Assembly (NCBI GenBank): GCA_964057225.1
Contig: OZ059898.1
Span: 12,177,767 to 12,241,766 of the forward strand
Direction: 5' to 3'
DNA from: Auanema rhodensis
Taxonomy: Eukaryota > Nematoda > Chromadorea > Rhabditida > Rhabditidae
Length of the DNA: 64,000 bases
Part shown: positions 34,978 through 47,865 of the stretch, piece after piece
Position numbering within the stretch: the first letter of the stretch is position 1
How the letters are laid out: every line of letters starts with the position of its first letter
The notes under the pieces: model-generated
The model's input: the letters and a program-made list of their open reading frames with translations, nothing else
Database searches by the model: none
Told to the model about the DNA's origin: nothing
Made by a program: the position numbers and the translations under genes

Positions 34978-37900
34978 CTACGTATCATCATGCCAGTCAT
35001 CATTATCGTCAAACTCGTCATCTTTAGGAGATCCGTACAAAGGAGATTCTACTTTTTCGCAACTATCCTTACAAGAATCATCCCGAGTTGGTGACCATGT
35101 GAATGGTTCCAATGGCTCAACCCTGCAAAATGTAAACGTACTAAAATCAGATTGACGAATATACTAACGGAGTTCCAAAAGTACGAATCTCTAACACATG
35201 ATCCTGTCGAGAAACTGACAATATATGACTTCCATTTTTATCTTTGATTCCATTCGAACGTTCCTATATATACTTTGAAATGAATAAAAAACCAGCCAGT
35301 TTTACCTCCAACAGTAGGTGCAAATGAGCAATAAACTCTTCTTGTTTACTAACTACCATTTGTAGTGCCAAAAATTTTTGTTCAGCAGCTTCATTATGCT
35401 CCATCAAAAGCTATCAAGGAAACACATATACCGGAAAAACACAAACTGACTATTTTACCTTAGATGTTCTATCAACCATCCTCTGCAGTTCTGAGCTTCG
35501 CCCACATTCATTTCGTAAGTGTACTTCAGTCTCTGCCCATTTGGCCCTAGAAATGAACAAAGAGTTAGGTGAAACAAAATTATCATTTCGAACTTGTCTC
35601 TTTCGAAATTCATTCTATCTCTATCCCTTTCCTTCCGTAACTTTTCTAAATCAGACTTTAGTTGTCGAATCTTTTCATCAACATCAGGTGTTCGCATTCG
35701 TTCATCCTCACGACGGAAATCATTCTGAACCGAATATTTAAATGAAATAATAATAATAATAAAAATCTGACCATTGCTACAAGCTTATCCCGCATTTGTT
35801 GATTTCTAGCTACAGCTTCGTTGAGAGAAGTAACTTTTCGCTAAAATCAAAAATGAAAAATCATTAATGGTAGCACATCAAACCTCTAAATCAGAAATTT
35901 GTGAATCTTTGAGTGCAGCAATCTCTGCTGCGTCATCAGATTTTCTTTTTAGTTCATCAATCTATAAAATTAAATTAAATCTTAATAATAATATAAAATC
36001 GAATTATATTTAATCACACAAAATTAACTAACAAGGCCTCGCCAATGTTTAGCATTTTTCTCAGCTACTGCAGTTCTTTCCGTCATTTCAACCAATTGAG
36101 CCCTCATAGCTTCCATGTTCTAGACAGATTAATAAGAAATATACAATTATTATGAATCTTACCTTCATCATTTCGCTTCTCTGTTGATCTATTTCAGATT
36201 CACGAGCTCTCTGCTCGCGAGCCTTTTCATCGTTCTTTCGCCTCATATCCGTAAGAGCTTTGGTTAGTTCATTTCTAAAAAAAAAGATATATTTAGAAAT
36301 TTGTAAATGTTATTTACTTCTCGTTAAGTAGCTGATAGTGGTTCTGCTTTAGAGAGAAAGACTCTGTTTCGGTAGCCTAAAAAGAAATCCATGATGATTA
36401 GAACCGTAGAAATATAACCTTCTGATGTTTCAATTTCGCAAAAAGCTTTCGATTACGATTAGCATGAAGTAAACGACAACTTCTTTCATAAAGTAAATGC
36501 TGATTAACTAGCTGTAGCCGAGTTCGAAGAATATCTCTCTGAACAAAGATAATATTGATACAGTAAAAAAGATAAACCAAACCTGCTGTTTCACATCTGG
36601 CAAACCTTCAGTTATATGAGCCATATCATCGTAAATTTTTCCTGGAAGTTTATCAGCTAAACCAAGTTCCTTCAAACAGTTATGAAAATCCTAAAAATAG
36701 CCTTTATGTTGAATTAGACAAAGCTCTAAGTGTACCCGACTAGCATCCATATATGAGACCCGTCGCACTTCATGTTCTCGCTCAAGTGTTGAATCAAGCT
36801 GATCATCTAAACTTGATAATGATCTTAGAAATATGAAAATAATGCTTACAATATTTGTTATCAATAGGTAGAATGAGCTTTAAATATGGAAATTGGTCAA
36901 TAAGTGAAGATTGCTTAGGCACAGTTTTTGACTCTATCTCAGCTCGAACCTAAATTTCTTCGTTTAAGTGAACAAACGGAATCAAGCTTACCTCGTCAGC
37001 AGGCGCTTTGGCGTACATTTCCCCCATAATATTAGGACAAGAATTAGTCCTTTCAGTAATTTTGCAACAAGTGTGATGTTTGTTGGTAGTCCATTCATTA
37101 AGCGTGTCAGGCTCGATGGTTGGACATTCACTAACAAATCTTTGTCTAGAACAATATTGAAGTAAAATTAGGAAAAAACTATTACAAAACCTGTTAATCT
37201 TGCTGAAATATGATGTAACGGAAAAACGACTTCTAACACCATCCATAGAATCATTTGGGTTTTCTCCATTTTCGCTAACCTGAACTTCAAAATTAGTCGA
37301 TAAACAAACTGATACTCACTATATCAGTTCCTGTTTCCACTGTACTTGTCCTCTCTTTATCATCAGAGTTTGGATTACTGAAGAGAAACGAAGTAGAGCG
37401 TGAACGAACAACAGAATTTTCTTCTTGTTCAGCAGCAAATGCAGCAAATGCAGCCCTTTCTCGCACAGCTTTAACAGCAGCCTAATTACGAATATTTTAT
37501 TGTGAAAAAACAATAAAACACATACCTTTCTATCTTCCAACAGTTTTAAATTCTTCTGACGGAAAGCTACTTCGATTGCTTGGGGAGAAATGATATTACA
37601 GTCTGGTGGAATTACTGTAGGCGTAGGAGCAAATGACTACAAGAAACCATTTGAAAAATATTTAAATGATTAATACCTTGTTCATATTTAGATTAACTAC
37701 AGTAGAAGCAGATGGAGGTGAACCAGATTCATTTTCTGTGAATAAACTTCTAGCAACTGATCTTAATGATTCAGCAGGGGTTCGCTAAAAACAGAAGCAA
37801 ATGTCCAGGAAAAACATTAAAATGAAAAACTTACAATTCCATCGTCATCTTCATGCTCTGGTGGTATTCCAAAAGCCTCCTCTGCAAGCTCAGCAGTATC

Positions 37901-39703
37901 ATTCTGAAAATAATACTAAAGAAACACATTGCAATAGGGGATATACATCAGGATAAGTCACTTCTTCAGCTTTTACTTCTTCAATATATGGAGTTGGGTT
38001 GGAATTTCTGAAAGAATTCTTATTCTACATATAGAAGTGAAAACACTTACCTATTAGCCGATCTACTACTAAATATACTGAAGAGTCTGAATCTACCTTC
38101 ATTACCAGTGGATCTTCTTCTCTTAAATCACATCCATTAAAAAATAGTTGGAAGAATAGAAATACCTTATTCTTATCTTCACTTTTAATAAGTATAGGGT
38201 CACAATCATCAATATTCCCACGTTTCATGCTAGGGGTGCTAATATGACTTCCAGGAGGAGTATTAATGTAATTCATGAGATTATCATTGCTTTCTGTATC
38301 ATCCCAACAAAGATCTTTCCCAACTGAATTAAATAGCTCAACAATAGAGAATAAATTGAAAATACAAACCATTTGAAGAAGACGACGAAGTATCGTTTGG
38401 GAACATATGAATAAAAAAGTTAGGTGGAATCACACCAGGTGAGTCCGCCTCTTCTTGTGTTTGACTAGGCTCTAAGAATATTTAGTTTTTTAATTTATCA
38501 CTTTTTTTTCAATCTAACCGCCTCCGACAACTGGGATAGGAATCAACCCTATAATTACACGGCGAATATCATCAAGAAAATCATGAGCTTCCCTGTGTGC
38601 AAACCTGGAAATATAAAATTTTCAAAAAATTTTTCAAGAAGTTTCACCTGTCTTTGAAAAGTTCTTTGTCTTTTTCATACAGTATTAGATTTGGATGAAG
38701 CCTGACACCATTACAAAGAGGTACAAGCACATTTTGAATCAGATATTTTTTGTCATCTCTAATTACAGAGTATCTGAATCGAATGTTGGAATTTAATTAA
38801 AATCTTCGGTGTATTATACTTGAGAAAATGAAGAAGACTGTTTGGATATATGCCGTATAAAGCATGAAAAAATTCACGTATTCCAAAGCCCAAGTGAAAC
38901 ACATTAACCCGATCAACATGATTTGGCGGAATTTTGCCTTTCTCTACTTCTTTTATCTAAACATCGCATATATTAATTCAAACAGCATCATCTATAACGA
39001 ACCCTTCTTCTGAAAAGATCACAACAGGCTACAAAAGTTTGAAACATTGATTGTAAGTTTGTTCCGTTAATGTTGGGACAATGAGGAATCAGAAGAGCCA
39101 TAAAAAGAAGCCCCGCAATACAATCTGCCACTTGTTCCCCCGATTTCTATATATTCAAATATTGAAGTTAAATTTATTGATCACGGATTCCTACCCTGAT
39201 CATATCTAAAAGCAGTTTGAAAATAGCATGATTAGCTATTTTTGGTACCCAGCTAGGAGCTTGCTGAACTACTTGCCCTAAACACAATAGGGTTTATTCA
39301 CGTTTTTGTTTTATCGCACCTAATAAAATTAGAGTTTCTTGGCTTTTCTTTGAGGCAATAGCATTTACAAGAGAATCCAACAATATCTAAAAATATAAAG
39401 TTTTACCCCGAAACGATACAATCGAATTACCTTATCATATGGCTCCTTGACTTTACATAAAATCTCCAGAACTCTTTCAGATCGATGATCTACGTAGTAA
39501 TCAACTAAATCTGATACGCATTCCCCTGAATATGGTATTAAACCAAACATAAAACAGTATATCCCCTTACCAACGTTGATGAGGTAAATCAGGGAAACAC
39601 GGGCATCATTGGATACCTTTATATCCTGAGACTCAAGCAAACGTATTTGCTTCTCAATGTCCGTTTTCTTCGTTAAATTTGCATCATCCATTATAGTCAT
39701 CAT
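34978..39703 (-). CDS. TSC1: hamartin, tuberous sclerosis complex subunit 1
   Basis: Thirty-two minus-strand exons, from ATG at 39703 to TAG at 34978, could be joined with matching phases; they sum to 3321 bases, 1106 residues (human 1164). The N-terminal helical domain matches hamartin along its length: LVDYYVDHRSERVLEILCKV, KEPYDK, then FFHALYGIYPNSLLHFLKYS and VRLHPNLILYEKDKELF, corresponding to the human FHRLYGMYPCNFVSFLR and VRIHPELV regions. A Ser/Pro-rich middle contains SHISTPSMKRG. The coiled-coil half opens with DILRTRLQLVNQHLLYERSC (human NQLLYERFKRQ) and continues as a long Lys/Glu/Arg helix. The end is acidic (DEFDDNDDWHDD). With TSC2 it restrains Rheb and mTORC1 at lysosomes. 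It heads the minus-strand cluster. Intron 19 (43 bases, acceptor CAAGTTTAG) was chosen over two earlier AGs because only it keeps the frame. Confidence 0.95.
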
Positions 39704-39911
39704 GCTCACGTCATCATATTCACATCAGAATTCTACCAAGTTTCCAAGAAGTGGAGAAAATACTCAAATCTAAGGTAATCCTGCAAGTTGTACTTGACAA
39801 ATCATATGAAAAATCGACACAGTACACAACCCTAAAACGGTTAGGATAGAAAACTTATTATGTTTTAAGCAAGCTATCGGTTACTGATACATTATCTTAG
39901 AAATATTGAAA

Positions 39912-40393
39912 ATGGAAAGCTCAAGCTTACAATTAACAATTGGAATGCCGTCGATTCACATTAGAGCATGTAAGTGGAATAGAGCGCCGTTCACAAGCAT
40001 AATCAGAAACTACCCGCCTGTGTTTCTCATTGCTTGAGTATTCTCATTTATCTTTGATGCAAAGTATGCTATCTATTCGGTATTCATAATTTTTTTAAAA
40101 AAGAACATAATTTAATCAACCAAGGCGTTAAACTGATGTTTAACACAATGTCTTATATTCGATATTGTGAATTGAAGCATTTTTATGAAGTTGCAGCCTA
40201 GTTTTCATAAAAAGTTTACTTTCCCATTTTTAGAGATTTTTACAGACGATCATGCGTATCGTGTAAGCCATACCCTGAGTTGGATATTGTCTTCTTTTTT
40301 TCCTCTCGGACGTGCCTTTTCTAGCGCCCTTCATCGATCGATCCTGTTGTCATACCTCATACAACAATATTCTTGATCAAAAATAAATTATAG
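39912..40393 (+). CDS. putative 47-residue protein
   Basis: Three exons, 39912-39969, 40246-40262 and 40325-40393, sum to 144 bases with consistent phases (GTAAGT..TTTTTACAG, GTAAGC..TTTTCTAG). The ATG lies 15 bases after an acceptor (TTATCTTAG, 39896-39900), suggesting trans-splicing. Product: MESSSLQLTIGMPSIHIRA, a short DHAYR link, then a C-terminal exon with SSIDPVVIPHTTIF and a basic end. It is read divergently from TSC1, about 0.2 kb away. No signal peptide or family recognised. The 17-base middle exon makes the model tentative. Confidence 0.3.
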
Positions 40394-40441
40394 TGAAGAC
40401 AATAAAAAAAATGTTTATTATTCTCAAAAATTTTAAAGTAA

Positions 40442-41140
40442 TCATTCTTTCTTGGGAGCATTACGTTCTACGAACTTTTTGTCATGCTTTTCTCCGGGGT
40501 ATTGAACCTATAATAACTCATTTACTCGCAAGAAATAACAATTAGCGTGGTTTGTAGTTTGTACAAATTACAACTTCGGAAAGTATTCACCTGAAGGTTT
40601 AGAGTTCCGACATCATATGTTTTCTTAGCCTTTTGACCAAGAGTTACATATTCGTAGGGAACATTGTAGTTGAACTTGCGGTAACCATTCTATAATTTGT
40701 CATGGTGTGTATCTTGATTTTTCGAAATAAACCTTGGCAACTTTAGAAGCATCCTCATCGCATGAGTGGTAAAAACTAATTACTGGTTTAATATCCGTTT
40801 CGTTCAGAGGAAATCCATTGGTATTACCCTCGACATGGAACATTCCACCTGGACCAGTGAGAGACTCGTCCAAGATCTGATTCAAATCTACGAACACAGT
40901 TCAAAATGAAAAACAAAAAATTGATAAGGAGTAACCATCGTTCTTTTCTTGAGCAGTACGGAAGAGACGAATCTTGACGTTGGGGACAGGCTTTCCACCA
41001 CATAAGACAGTACCCTCAAGAAATAATTGACTTTATTAAATTTCATGTTTTTCAGTTACCTTTACAGCTACAACACGTTTGGCGACACTAGCAGCAAATG
41101 CAACTGAGCAGACTGCCAAGAGAAGTACAAGTAGTTTCAT
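40442..41140 (-). CDS. transthyretin-like secreted protein
   Basis: Five minus-strand exons (41140-41060, 41014-40936, 40887-40733, 40689-40591, 40507-40442) sum to 480 bases, 159 residues, the usual length for the nematode TTL/TTR-52 family. The signal peptide is obvious (MKLLVLLLAVCSVAFA, cut before ASV). The family pattern is complete: VKGTVLCGGKPVPNVKIRLF, then a Gly-rich FHVEGNT strand, ISFYHSCDE, and a C-terminal VTLGQKAKKTYDVGTLNLQ. Two cysteines (LCGG and HSCDE) match the conserved pair. These are secreted beta-sandwich proteins; some bind lipids or apoptotic-cell surfaces and many are abundant in parasite secretions. The start is decided by the signal peptide. The gene sits alone, convergent with the putative 47-residue gene. 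Confidence 0.95.
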
Positions 41141-44100
41141 TCTACAAAAAAATAAGGAATAAAATTAAATTTATTTATACAAATTCAATAATATTCTTAT
41201 CAATAGAAAAGAAAATTGGTTTATCATGCTATATAGTTTGAGAAAGCGAAAAGAAAGAAAAGAACAAAGGTATAAGCATGAAAAGTACACAAAGAAAAGA
41301 AATAACAAACTGGGGTCCGACAGCCTAAGAGAAGGTCGGCTGTGATATTGAACGGGATGATAGATTAACAAGACACTTGCCACTATCACTAACTTTGTGC
41401 TGATAAGAAACTTAATAAACATTCAATGTTTTGAGAATTTCAATGTTCTCTTAAAGACAATCTACTAAAAATAATATATATGCACTGATAGTATACTGAT
41501 AATTGAAACAGTTTATTACTTTATATTTGTTTCATGTATTATAATGTAACATAAACTAATATAAATGAAAAATAGTTTATAAAAGCTAACGATTAGAAGA
41601 TATACTATGTATAGCCTAAACATTGAATAGATTAGTCTCTACTTTAATTTAATATATAAATAAAGAAACATATTGATTTTATTTTAGTTTTTGACTCTTT
41701 ATTTTATCAATGTTACATCTATTTTTCCTCATTTTCTTTACATTCTCCTCATCTAAGACAAGCGAACAATTTTTTTGCCGATATGCTTCGTTTGTCGAAA
41801 CATTTTCGTGCAGTCATGTCCGAGTGGTTAAGGAGATTGACTAGAAATCAATTGGGCTCTGCCCGCGTAGGTTCGAATCCTGCTGACTGCGAAATTTTTG
41901 TTTTTCTTTCAAATCAATTATTTGAACTTTCTAGTGAATGAAACTATTATTTTCTGTTTTATAATTTGAAATAGCAGATACGTGATCTTATATTGTTATC
42001 TTATTTTCAGATTTTTTATATCTTCTACGGAATGGTAAGAATTCAAAGAATTTCACATTATATACACGCAAGATTCTATAGTCCATACCAACAGATGACC
42101 TAAGAACAGAACAGAAGGTGGTTGTCATTTTCGTTTACGGTAAAATATGGTTTCTATTTATAAATGCACCCTGGGAAGAGAAAAAGATAAATCAGAAGAG
42201 CCTTTGTGAAAAAAACTTCCAAAAAATCTTTTTTATCTCTTAAAAATTTCTCAACTACATATGTACTAATTAAATTACATCAAGGTCTTTTTTTGATATA
42301 ACTGTCTTTTTAATTATTAGGAAAACAAATGTCAAATGAAATCTCAATGAAATGTGAAAATTCGAACTTTTCCTAACAATTCGTCCTTACTCTAGACGCC
42401 CCTTCTTAAAATGGCAATAACACAACCGTTCCTCAGCAAAGAAGTTTTAATAATAAAAATGATTCATTTACAAAAGTTTGTTTATTATTTTAATTATTTT
42501 CATTTTTGCGCATACGCTTCCATAAACTTCGCCGTTTTGGTTCTATTAATGCTTTTTAAGTGAACTGAAAATCTATTCCTTATAATTAATTTTCATAATA
42601 ATCCTATTAAATCTTAATTATAATTATAAATCGTCAATGAGATGATAATTAAATAGTTATATCAGAAAATTCGACAAACTGAATTCTTTTTGGTCATTCT
42701 ATGTGACAGTCGCATTCTCCCTTTTTTCCATCTTTTTTTTCTTTAAACCCTCCAAATAGATAACTTGAATTTTGACCGAAATAAGATATAATGTAGTGAA
42801 GAACTATTCCAAAAAACGAGAAGCAGTAAAACAAAGTTTTTTTTTGGTCAAAAATCTAAACGTAGCGCCTGTACAACAAAAACTGCCGGATCATGAACCG
42901 GTTAGAAAAGGCTTCGCTTACGTTCAAGTTGTCATACTTTCCACACCTTCCACATCCTTTTCCTGAACTTTTGTTTCATTTCAGCGCTCTTTTTTAATAT
43001 TTTGTTATGAGGAACAGAAATGAACAACGATTCATGGTATTTGATAACATTGGGAGATTGTGATAATTTTCTTCTCTTTTTTTCCTGATTTTTTGAATTT
43101 TTAATACCGTGTTCTAGTTATCGTTTCCACAAATTGTATGAAATATCACAGTTGAAACATCTAGTATGTGATGAGGCTAAATTTTTGCTAAATATTTATC
43201 AGAAAAATCAAAAATTATACGAATTTCCCGTCAAATAGTTATTCAAAAAATGAATATTTAAAACGGGAGATTCCCGCTCAACACTTTCATTGGACTGTCA
43301 GTTGGAAACAGTCAATGTTGACAATCACCTTAGATGCTATTCTTTTATCAAATGTAAATTATATATAAACTAGTATTGTTGTGTATCTCTTTAAGATTCT
43401 TTTTGAGTCAAATAGACAAAGTTTTGATTTCATTGATATCATTCGGTTTAATGTTTTCTAATTTTTTTCAATTATAACTGTGTGTAATCTAGTCGTTTCT
43501 TGTCGCCTCATTTGGATGGATCATCAAGCTGATTCAGCAAAACATATGATATATAAGAAATATGGTTGATAAATTGGCTGAATCTGAAACTGAACCGAGT
43601 TCTTTTGGCAATTTCATTGATCAAAATGCTTAAAAATATATTTTTATTTCAACAATACTAAAATACATTCAAAAAGTTACAAACTTTTTTTGGTCTATTC
43701 AATAGTTACCAACAGTTAGCATTGGTGTATGAAAAGGCATTCAGACAAAACAGAACAGTTAGCATTCTTCATTTCAAATAGCTCTCAGTTTCTTTACAAT
43801 TTTTTGTTTCCTTTCTCAATGAGTTGTAAATAATGTTTCTGTGCTACTATGAGTATGTGATGCTGATAGATAGTCTTCTCTTTTTTTCTGGAATATCTGT
43901 TAGAACGCATCGCTTGAATGCTTCAGCCGATGCTATCCTTTGTTTTTCTTTTTCTGATCTTCTGCTGCTTTCACCTGCACCTTATTTGAAGATTTTCCCT
44001 AAGATAATAAGCAGAAACACGCAGTCGCTTGTAAGATAAACTTCGGATCAATTTTGCCGTCTGAATCTTTCCAACTATACGCTTTTGGGGCAAGTCCGCA

Positions 44101-45545
44101 ACTCGTTTTCATCTGACTCAATTTAGTTGTCCTGCTGTTTGCCATAGGGGGGGTCCATCTCAATAGGATATGCTGCTAAGAGAAAGAGAAAGAGAAGAAG
44201 AGATAATTGAAACATATAATACACTGTAACGAAAAAGAGATGAAAAAGACAAGATCATTGGAAGTGATGACGTCGATTCTATCAACAGCCAAATGTAAGA
44301 GATGAATCATATAGTAGCCAGCTTCTTCTTTTTATTGTCAGCTTCACTTTTTACTCTTATCATCCACAGCAATCAACTAAGCCCTTATAAGTTTATATAT
44401 TTTTAGTTACGAGTTCGAAGAAATTGGAACATTTCATGCATATGTGTATTTGTACATTCTGATTCTCTGTATTTTGTTCCAAAATATATTGAAATCCAAA
44501 TAAAATCATTTTAATAGTAAAGATTACAATAAATGCAAACGATTTTCTGGTATTTTTTTTCAAATTTAGCTTTAATCGGTTTGCTTTTTGACTCGCTCCC
44601 ATCTTTTTTGTTCGCAAATATCTATTAGCTATTTGAACTTCCTATTCCATATATCATTCTTCCGAAATGTCACTAGACACACCTAACCATCTAATGCTTC
44701 TCCCCCCATCAGAACGATGGTCTGATCGTCAGCGAACCTTTTATGGGAATAGGCAACTTTTCAATTTCATTTAGAACATTTCTTCTTTTACATGTTTCCA
44801 TCTTTTCATTTTCAAAACTTTCACCTTAGCCTCAGAACATTGAACATTCCCGGTCAGAATAGTAAGTCTAAACTGATAATATATATATATTTCTCTTGAC
44901 CGGAAGAGCAAGTGACATCTTATATTAATGTACATGACATCAACTTGTACAGTTAGCTAATAGTTATTTCATGACCTAATTCAAGATGAAAATTTCTTTT
45001 CTATCTTCAGCTCAATTTTCTGCATCTTCGCTATAAGTCTATTTAGATTATTAGAATTATATGTTATACATAATAGCTGAAACAACAATGACCCGTCTTC
45101 GGCTGACATTCTTCTTCTTTCTCAAACGCATACTAGTTCTTGTATATCGATGGATAGCATACAAGCATTATCCATAGCTTAGTTAGTAAACTTTCCTGAG
45201 CACCTCATCTGCCGGAAAAATCACTTCCTTAAGTTCCTGCAACAACTACAATTACTTGACGACAAAATGGCCATTGTTCTCAGACATTACTCATTTTGCC
45301 AATCATTTTTCGTGTTTTGTACTTTTCAATAGTTTCATATCTTTTTATACATTGTGGCGTATCAGACATTTGAATATGTAAAGTTTGCAAGTTTGTAAAC
45401 CTCAACCCTGAAGCTTTAATCCCCACCTTTTTCATTTAACCATTTTCTAACATGTCTTCAAAACGTTTTGATCTCAGTTTCTGATACGCTTTACACTCCA
45501 TTCAGTTTTCTCATTCATCAACTTATACGTTTAGGTTCTACGCAA
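41141..45545. other. intergenic apart from one tRNA gene
   Basis: No protein gene supported in about 4.4 kb. The only clear feature is tRNA-Ser at 41810. The sequence is AT-rich with T-runs. An acceptor (TACGTTTAG, ending 45534) just before the next gene probably marks its trans-splice site. Confidence 0.5.
41810..41891 (+). tRNA. tRNA-Ser (AGA)
   Basis: 82 bases with all parts visible. The acceptor stem GCAGTCA pairs with TGACTGC and G is the discriminator. The D-arm contains TGGTTAAGG. The anticodon loop CTAGAAA sits between TTGA and TCAA. A long variable arm (GGGCTCTGCCC) marks a class II tRNA. The T-arm contains GGTTCGAATCC. The anticodon AGA reads UCU serine codons. No intron. Confidence 0.96.
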
Positions 45546-46624
45546 ATGACCATAAAATATCTTTGGGTATTCCCAACATTAACATTTACCTTCAGTACCC
45601 TAGCATTTATCATTTCGTGAGTTGTAACATGATAGAAGAACAAAACATGTTCTTATACAATTTTAGATCGTGCCTTGCTCACAATAATGACCACGTCGGC
45701 GAGATACCATTCATCAGTGACACTGGTGCCCAGCCACCTGAAAGTTGCTACTTTGGGCTATTTTTGATTTTATCTGCAATATGCAGTATGTTTACTCTTT
45801 TATAAATTAATAGTTTGATTTATTTCTCAGTGGGAATCTCGATGTATCTGAGACATCGTGAGATAATGGAATATAACTTCCATGAGAGCGGCGAACATCC
45901 TTGGTGGAACACATCTTCTAGATTTTTTCTATTTTTGGGCTACATTTCGGTATTTGGACTTATACTAGTAGCTACCTTCCAGGTTATCAGAAATCGAATT
46001 CATAGCCATCAAAAAAACAAAATTTTATAGGAGACAGTTGTCATTTATGTTCACTACTTTGGCGCTTTTCTAGTCTTCACGTGTGGTGTTATCTATATTC
46101 TGTCTCAAACCGTTTTCAGGTACTGAAAAAAAATTTTTTTTTCTATGAAAGTGAATTTCAGCTATTTCATGCAGTTTGTAACAAATCGTTATATTTTCGT
46201 TGTTCGGGCATTCATTAGCTTTTTAATTGTTGTTCTCTATCCTATAGGTATAAATTTGGAGTCGTTCATGAAGCAGGAGAACTTAAAATACTTTTAGGTG
46301 TATATTGTATGATAGTTGCCCGTCCACCAGAGGGTGTCCATGGAATACATAAATGGACTCCATCTGAAAAGGTTAGTCATATTTGCATCGTAAAATCAAA
46401 TTTCAAATCTGTTATAGAATTACGAAATCAGAAAAACGGCTGCTGTATGTGAATGGTTAATGGCCATATCGTTCCAAATTTATATTTTAACACTTGGAAT
46501 CGAACTGAAGAATGCTGAATGTCATGGACCCAAATTAAAGAACCAGAATAGAAGCACTTCAAGTGTATCTACTTTGTCCGAGACAATAAGCACAGTCAGT
46601 CATGCTGAATCTCGTATTGTTTGA
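45546..46624 (+). CDS. DRAM/FRAG1/Sfk1-type membrane protein
   Basis: Seven exons (45546-45616, 45667-45785, 45831-45982, 46031-46119, 46162-46247, 46298-46371, 46418-46624) sum to 798 bases, 265 residues. The family's landmark lumenal motif is present after the first membrane helix: IPFISDTGAQPPESCYF. About six hydrophobic segments follow, separated by MYLRHREIMEYN and by a long soluble C-terminal tail rich in Ser/Thr. This family includes DRAM (lysosomal, p53-induced autophagy modulator), TMEM150 and yeast Sfk1 (plasma-membrane PI4-kinase regulation); which role applies cannot be told from sequence. The ATG at 45546 is 12 bases after an acceptor (45534), fitting trans-splicing. The C-terminal tail (SVSTLSETISTVSHAES) may be phosphorylated. 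Confidence 0.88.
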
Positions 46625-47179
46625 TGAACTTGATCTGATGAGTAGTTAATTATCATGAAATTACATGAAAAAAATGGCAATAAGCTTGCTTAAGCTTTCT
46701 CGTCAATTGTTTTATTTTACTGTACATACCCGAAACACTGACCTACCCATCGAATGCAACCGAACTACTTGCGTGCTCATTCGAAAATGAATCTCATCTC
46801 ACGCACATATTAAAATTTTTTGCTAATTGTATTATTACCCTCATCATGTTTTTAATCTAATTGAGTTCCGGTATAACCACTATAATGCTTTTCTGACGTG
46901 ATTTTACGCCTTTTCGACCCCACTGTCCCAATTTGTCATTTTCAGTAAGTTTGCTCATGACTATTACCTCGTTAACAGTTTCCTGTGACTTTTGCTCTTT
47001 TAACATTTTCATAAACTTTTGTTGTTGTTCTATTTTTAGTAATTTAGATGTTTACGAAAATAAATTGCTCGACTCTATGGTTTGTGATGGTTAAACACTA
47101 CTATTAAATTGTCATACAACTGAGTACAGTTCATTTTAATGTTGCACAACATGTACTGACTTCGTAGTAAACAAGTCGT
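46625..47179. other. intergenic, no gene seen
   Basis: Holds the 3' flank of the DRAM-type gene. The last 40 bases resemble the sequence before the second tRNA-Arg, so the tandem duplication may begin here. Confidence 0.45.
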
Positions 47180-47252
47180 GGCCTTGTGGCCTAATGGATA
47201 AGGCGTCGGACTTCGGATCCGAAGATTGCAGGTTCGAGTCCTGCCAGGGTCG
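47180..47252 (+). tRNA. tRNA-Arg (TCG), copy 1
   Basis: 73 bases. The acceptor stem GGCCTTG pairs with CAGGGTC (two G-T wobbles), and G is the discriminator. The D-arm contains TAATGGATAA. The anticodon loop CTTCGGA lies between TCGGA and TCCGA, giving anticodon TCG, which reads CGA. The T-arm contains GGTTCGAGTCC. No intron. Confidence 0.95.
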
Positions 47253-47541
47253 AAATTTTTGAAGGATTATGGTGTGATTCAACCGTTTTCTCGAACATGT
47301 AATTCTGCTAAATTATGGTGGAAACTTATATTAACATATCAGATAACTGTAAGTCCTGTTGATGGTTGTTGCGCTCCAATCGTGCAATTGGCATTGGAGA
47401 GATCAATTTTACAAATTTTTGACAAACTGTGTCATTTTCATACATATCTTTGCTCATGGAAATCTTCTTTTTATTAAGTATTTTAGAAATTACTAGTTAT
47501 ATCTTTGACAACATATACCGACTTTACAGTAAGTTATCCGT

Positions 47542-47614
47542 GGCCTTGTGGCCTAATGGATAAGGCGTCGGACTTCGGATCCGAAGATTGCAGGTTCGAG
47601 TCCTGCCAGGGTCG
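47542..47614 (+). tRNA. tRNA-Arg (TCG), copy 2
   Basis: Identical in all 73 bases to the copy at 47180, on the same strand. It lies about 250 bases before the RINT1 start codon. Confidence 0.95.
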
Positions 47615-47865
47615 ATATTTTTGAGGGATTGTGGTGCGATTCAACTGTTTCCTTGAACATAACTGTGTTAAAATGTGGTGCAAACTCACGTTCGATACAT
47701 TGGAACACTGTAAGTCCTGTTGAAGGTTGATGCGCTCCAATCGTGTCAATTCGCATTGGAGCGAACTATCTTATAAATATTTGACAAATTGTGTCATTTT
47801 CATTCATATCATTGCTCATAGCTATCTTTTTATTAATTAACTATTTTAGAGAGGTTACTGATTAT

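Noticed and set aside
40185-40376. 63-codon plus-strand ORF beginning at 40185
   Set aside because: It runs through two good splice acceptors and a donor; the spliced 47-residue model fits better.
47534-47756. Minus-strand ORFs over the tRNA-Arg repeat
   Set aside because: They read through a tRNA gene and duplicated flank; no coding signature.
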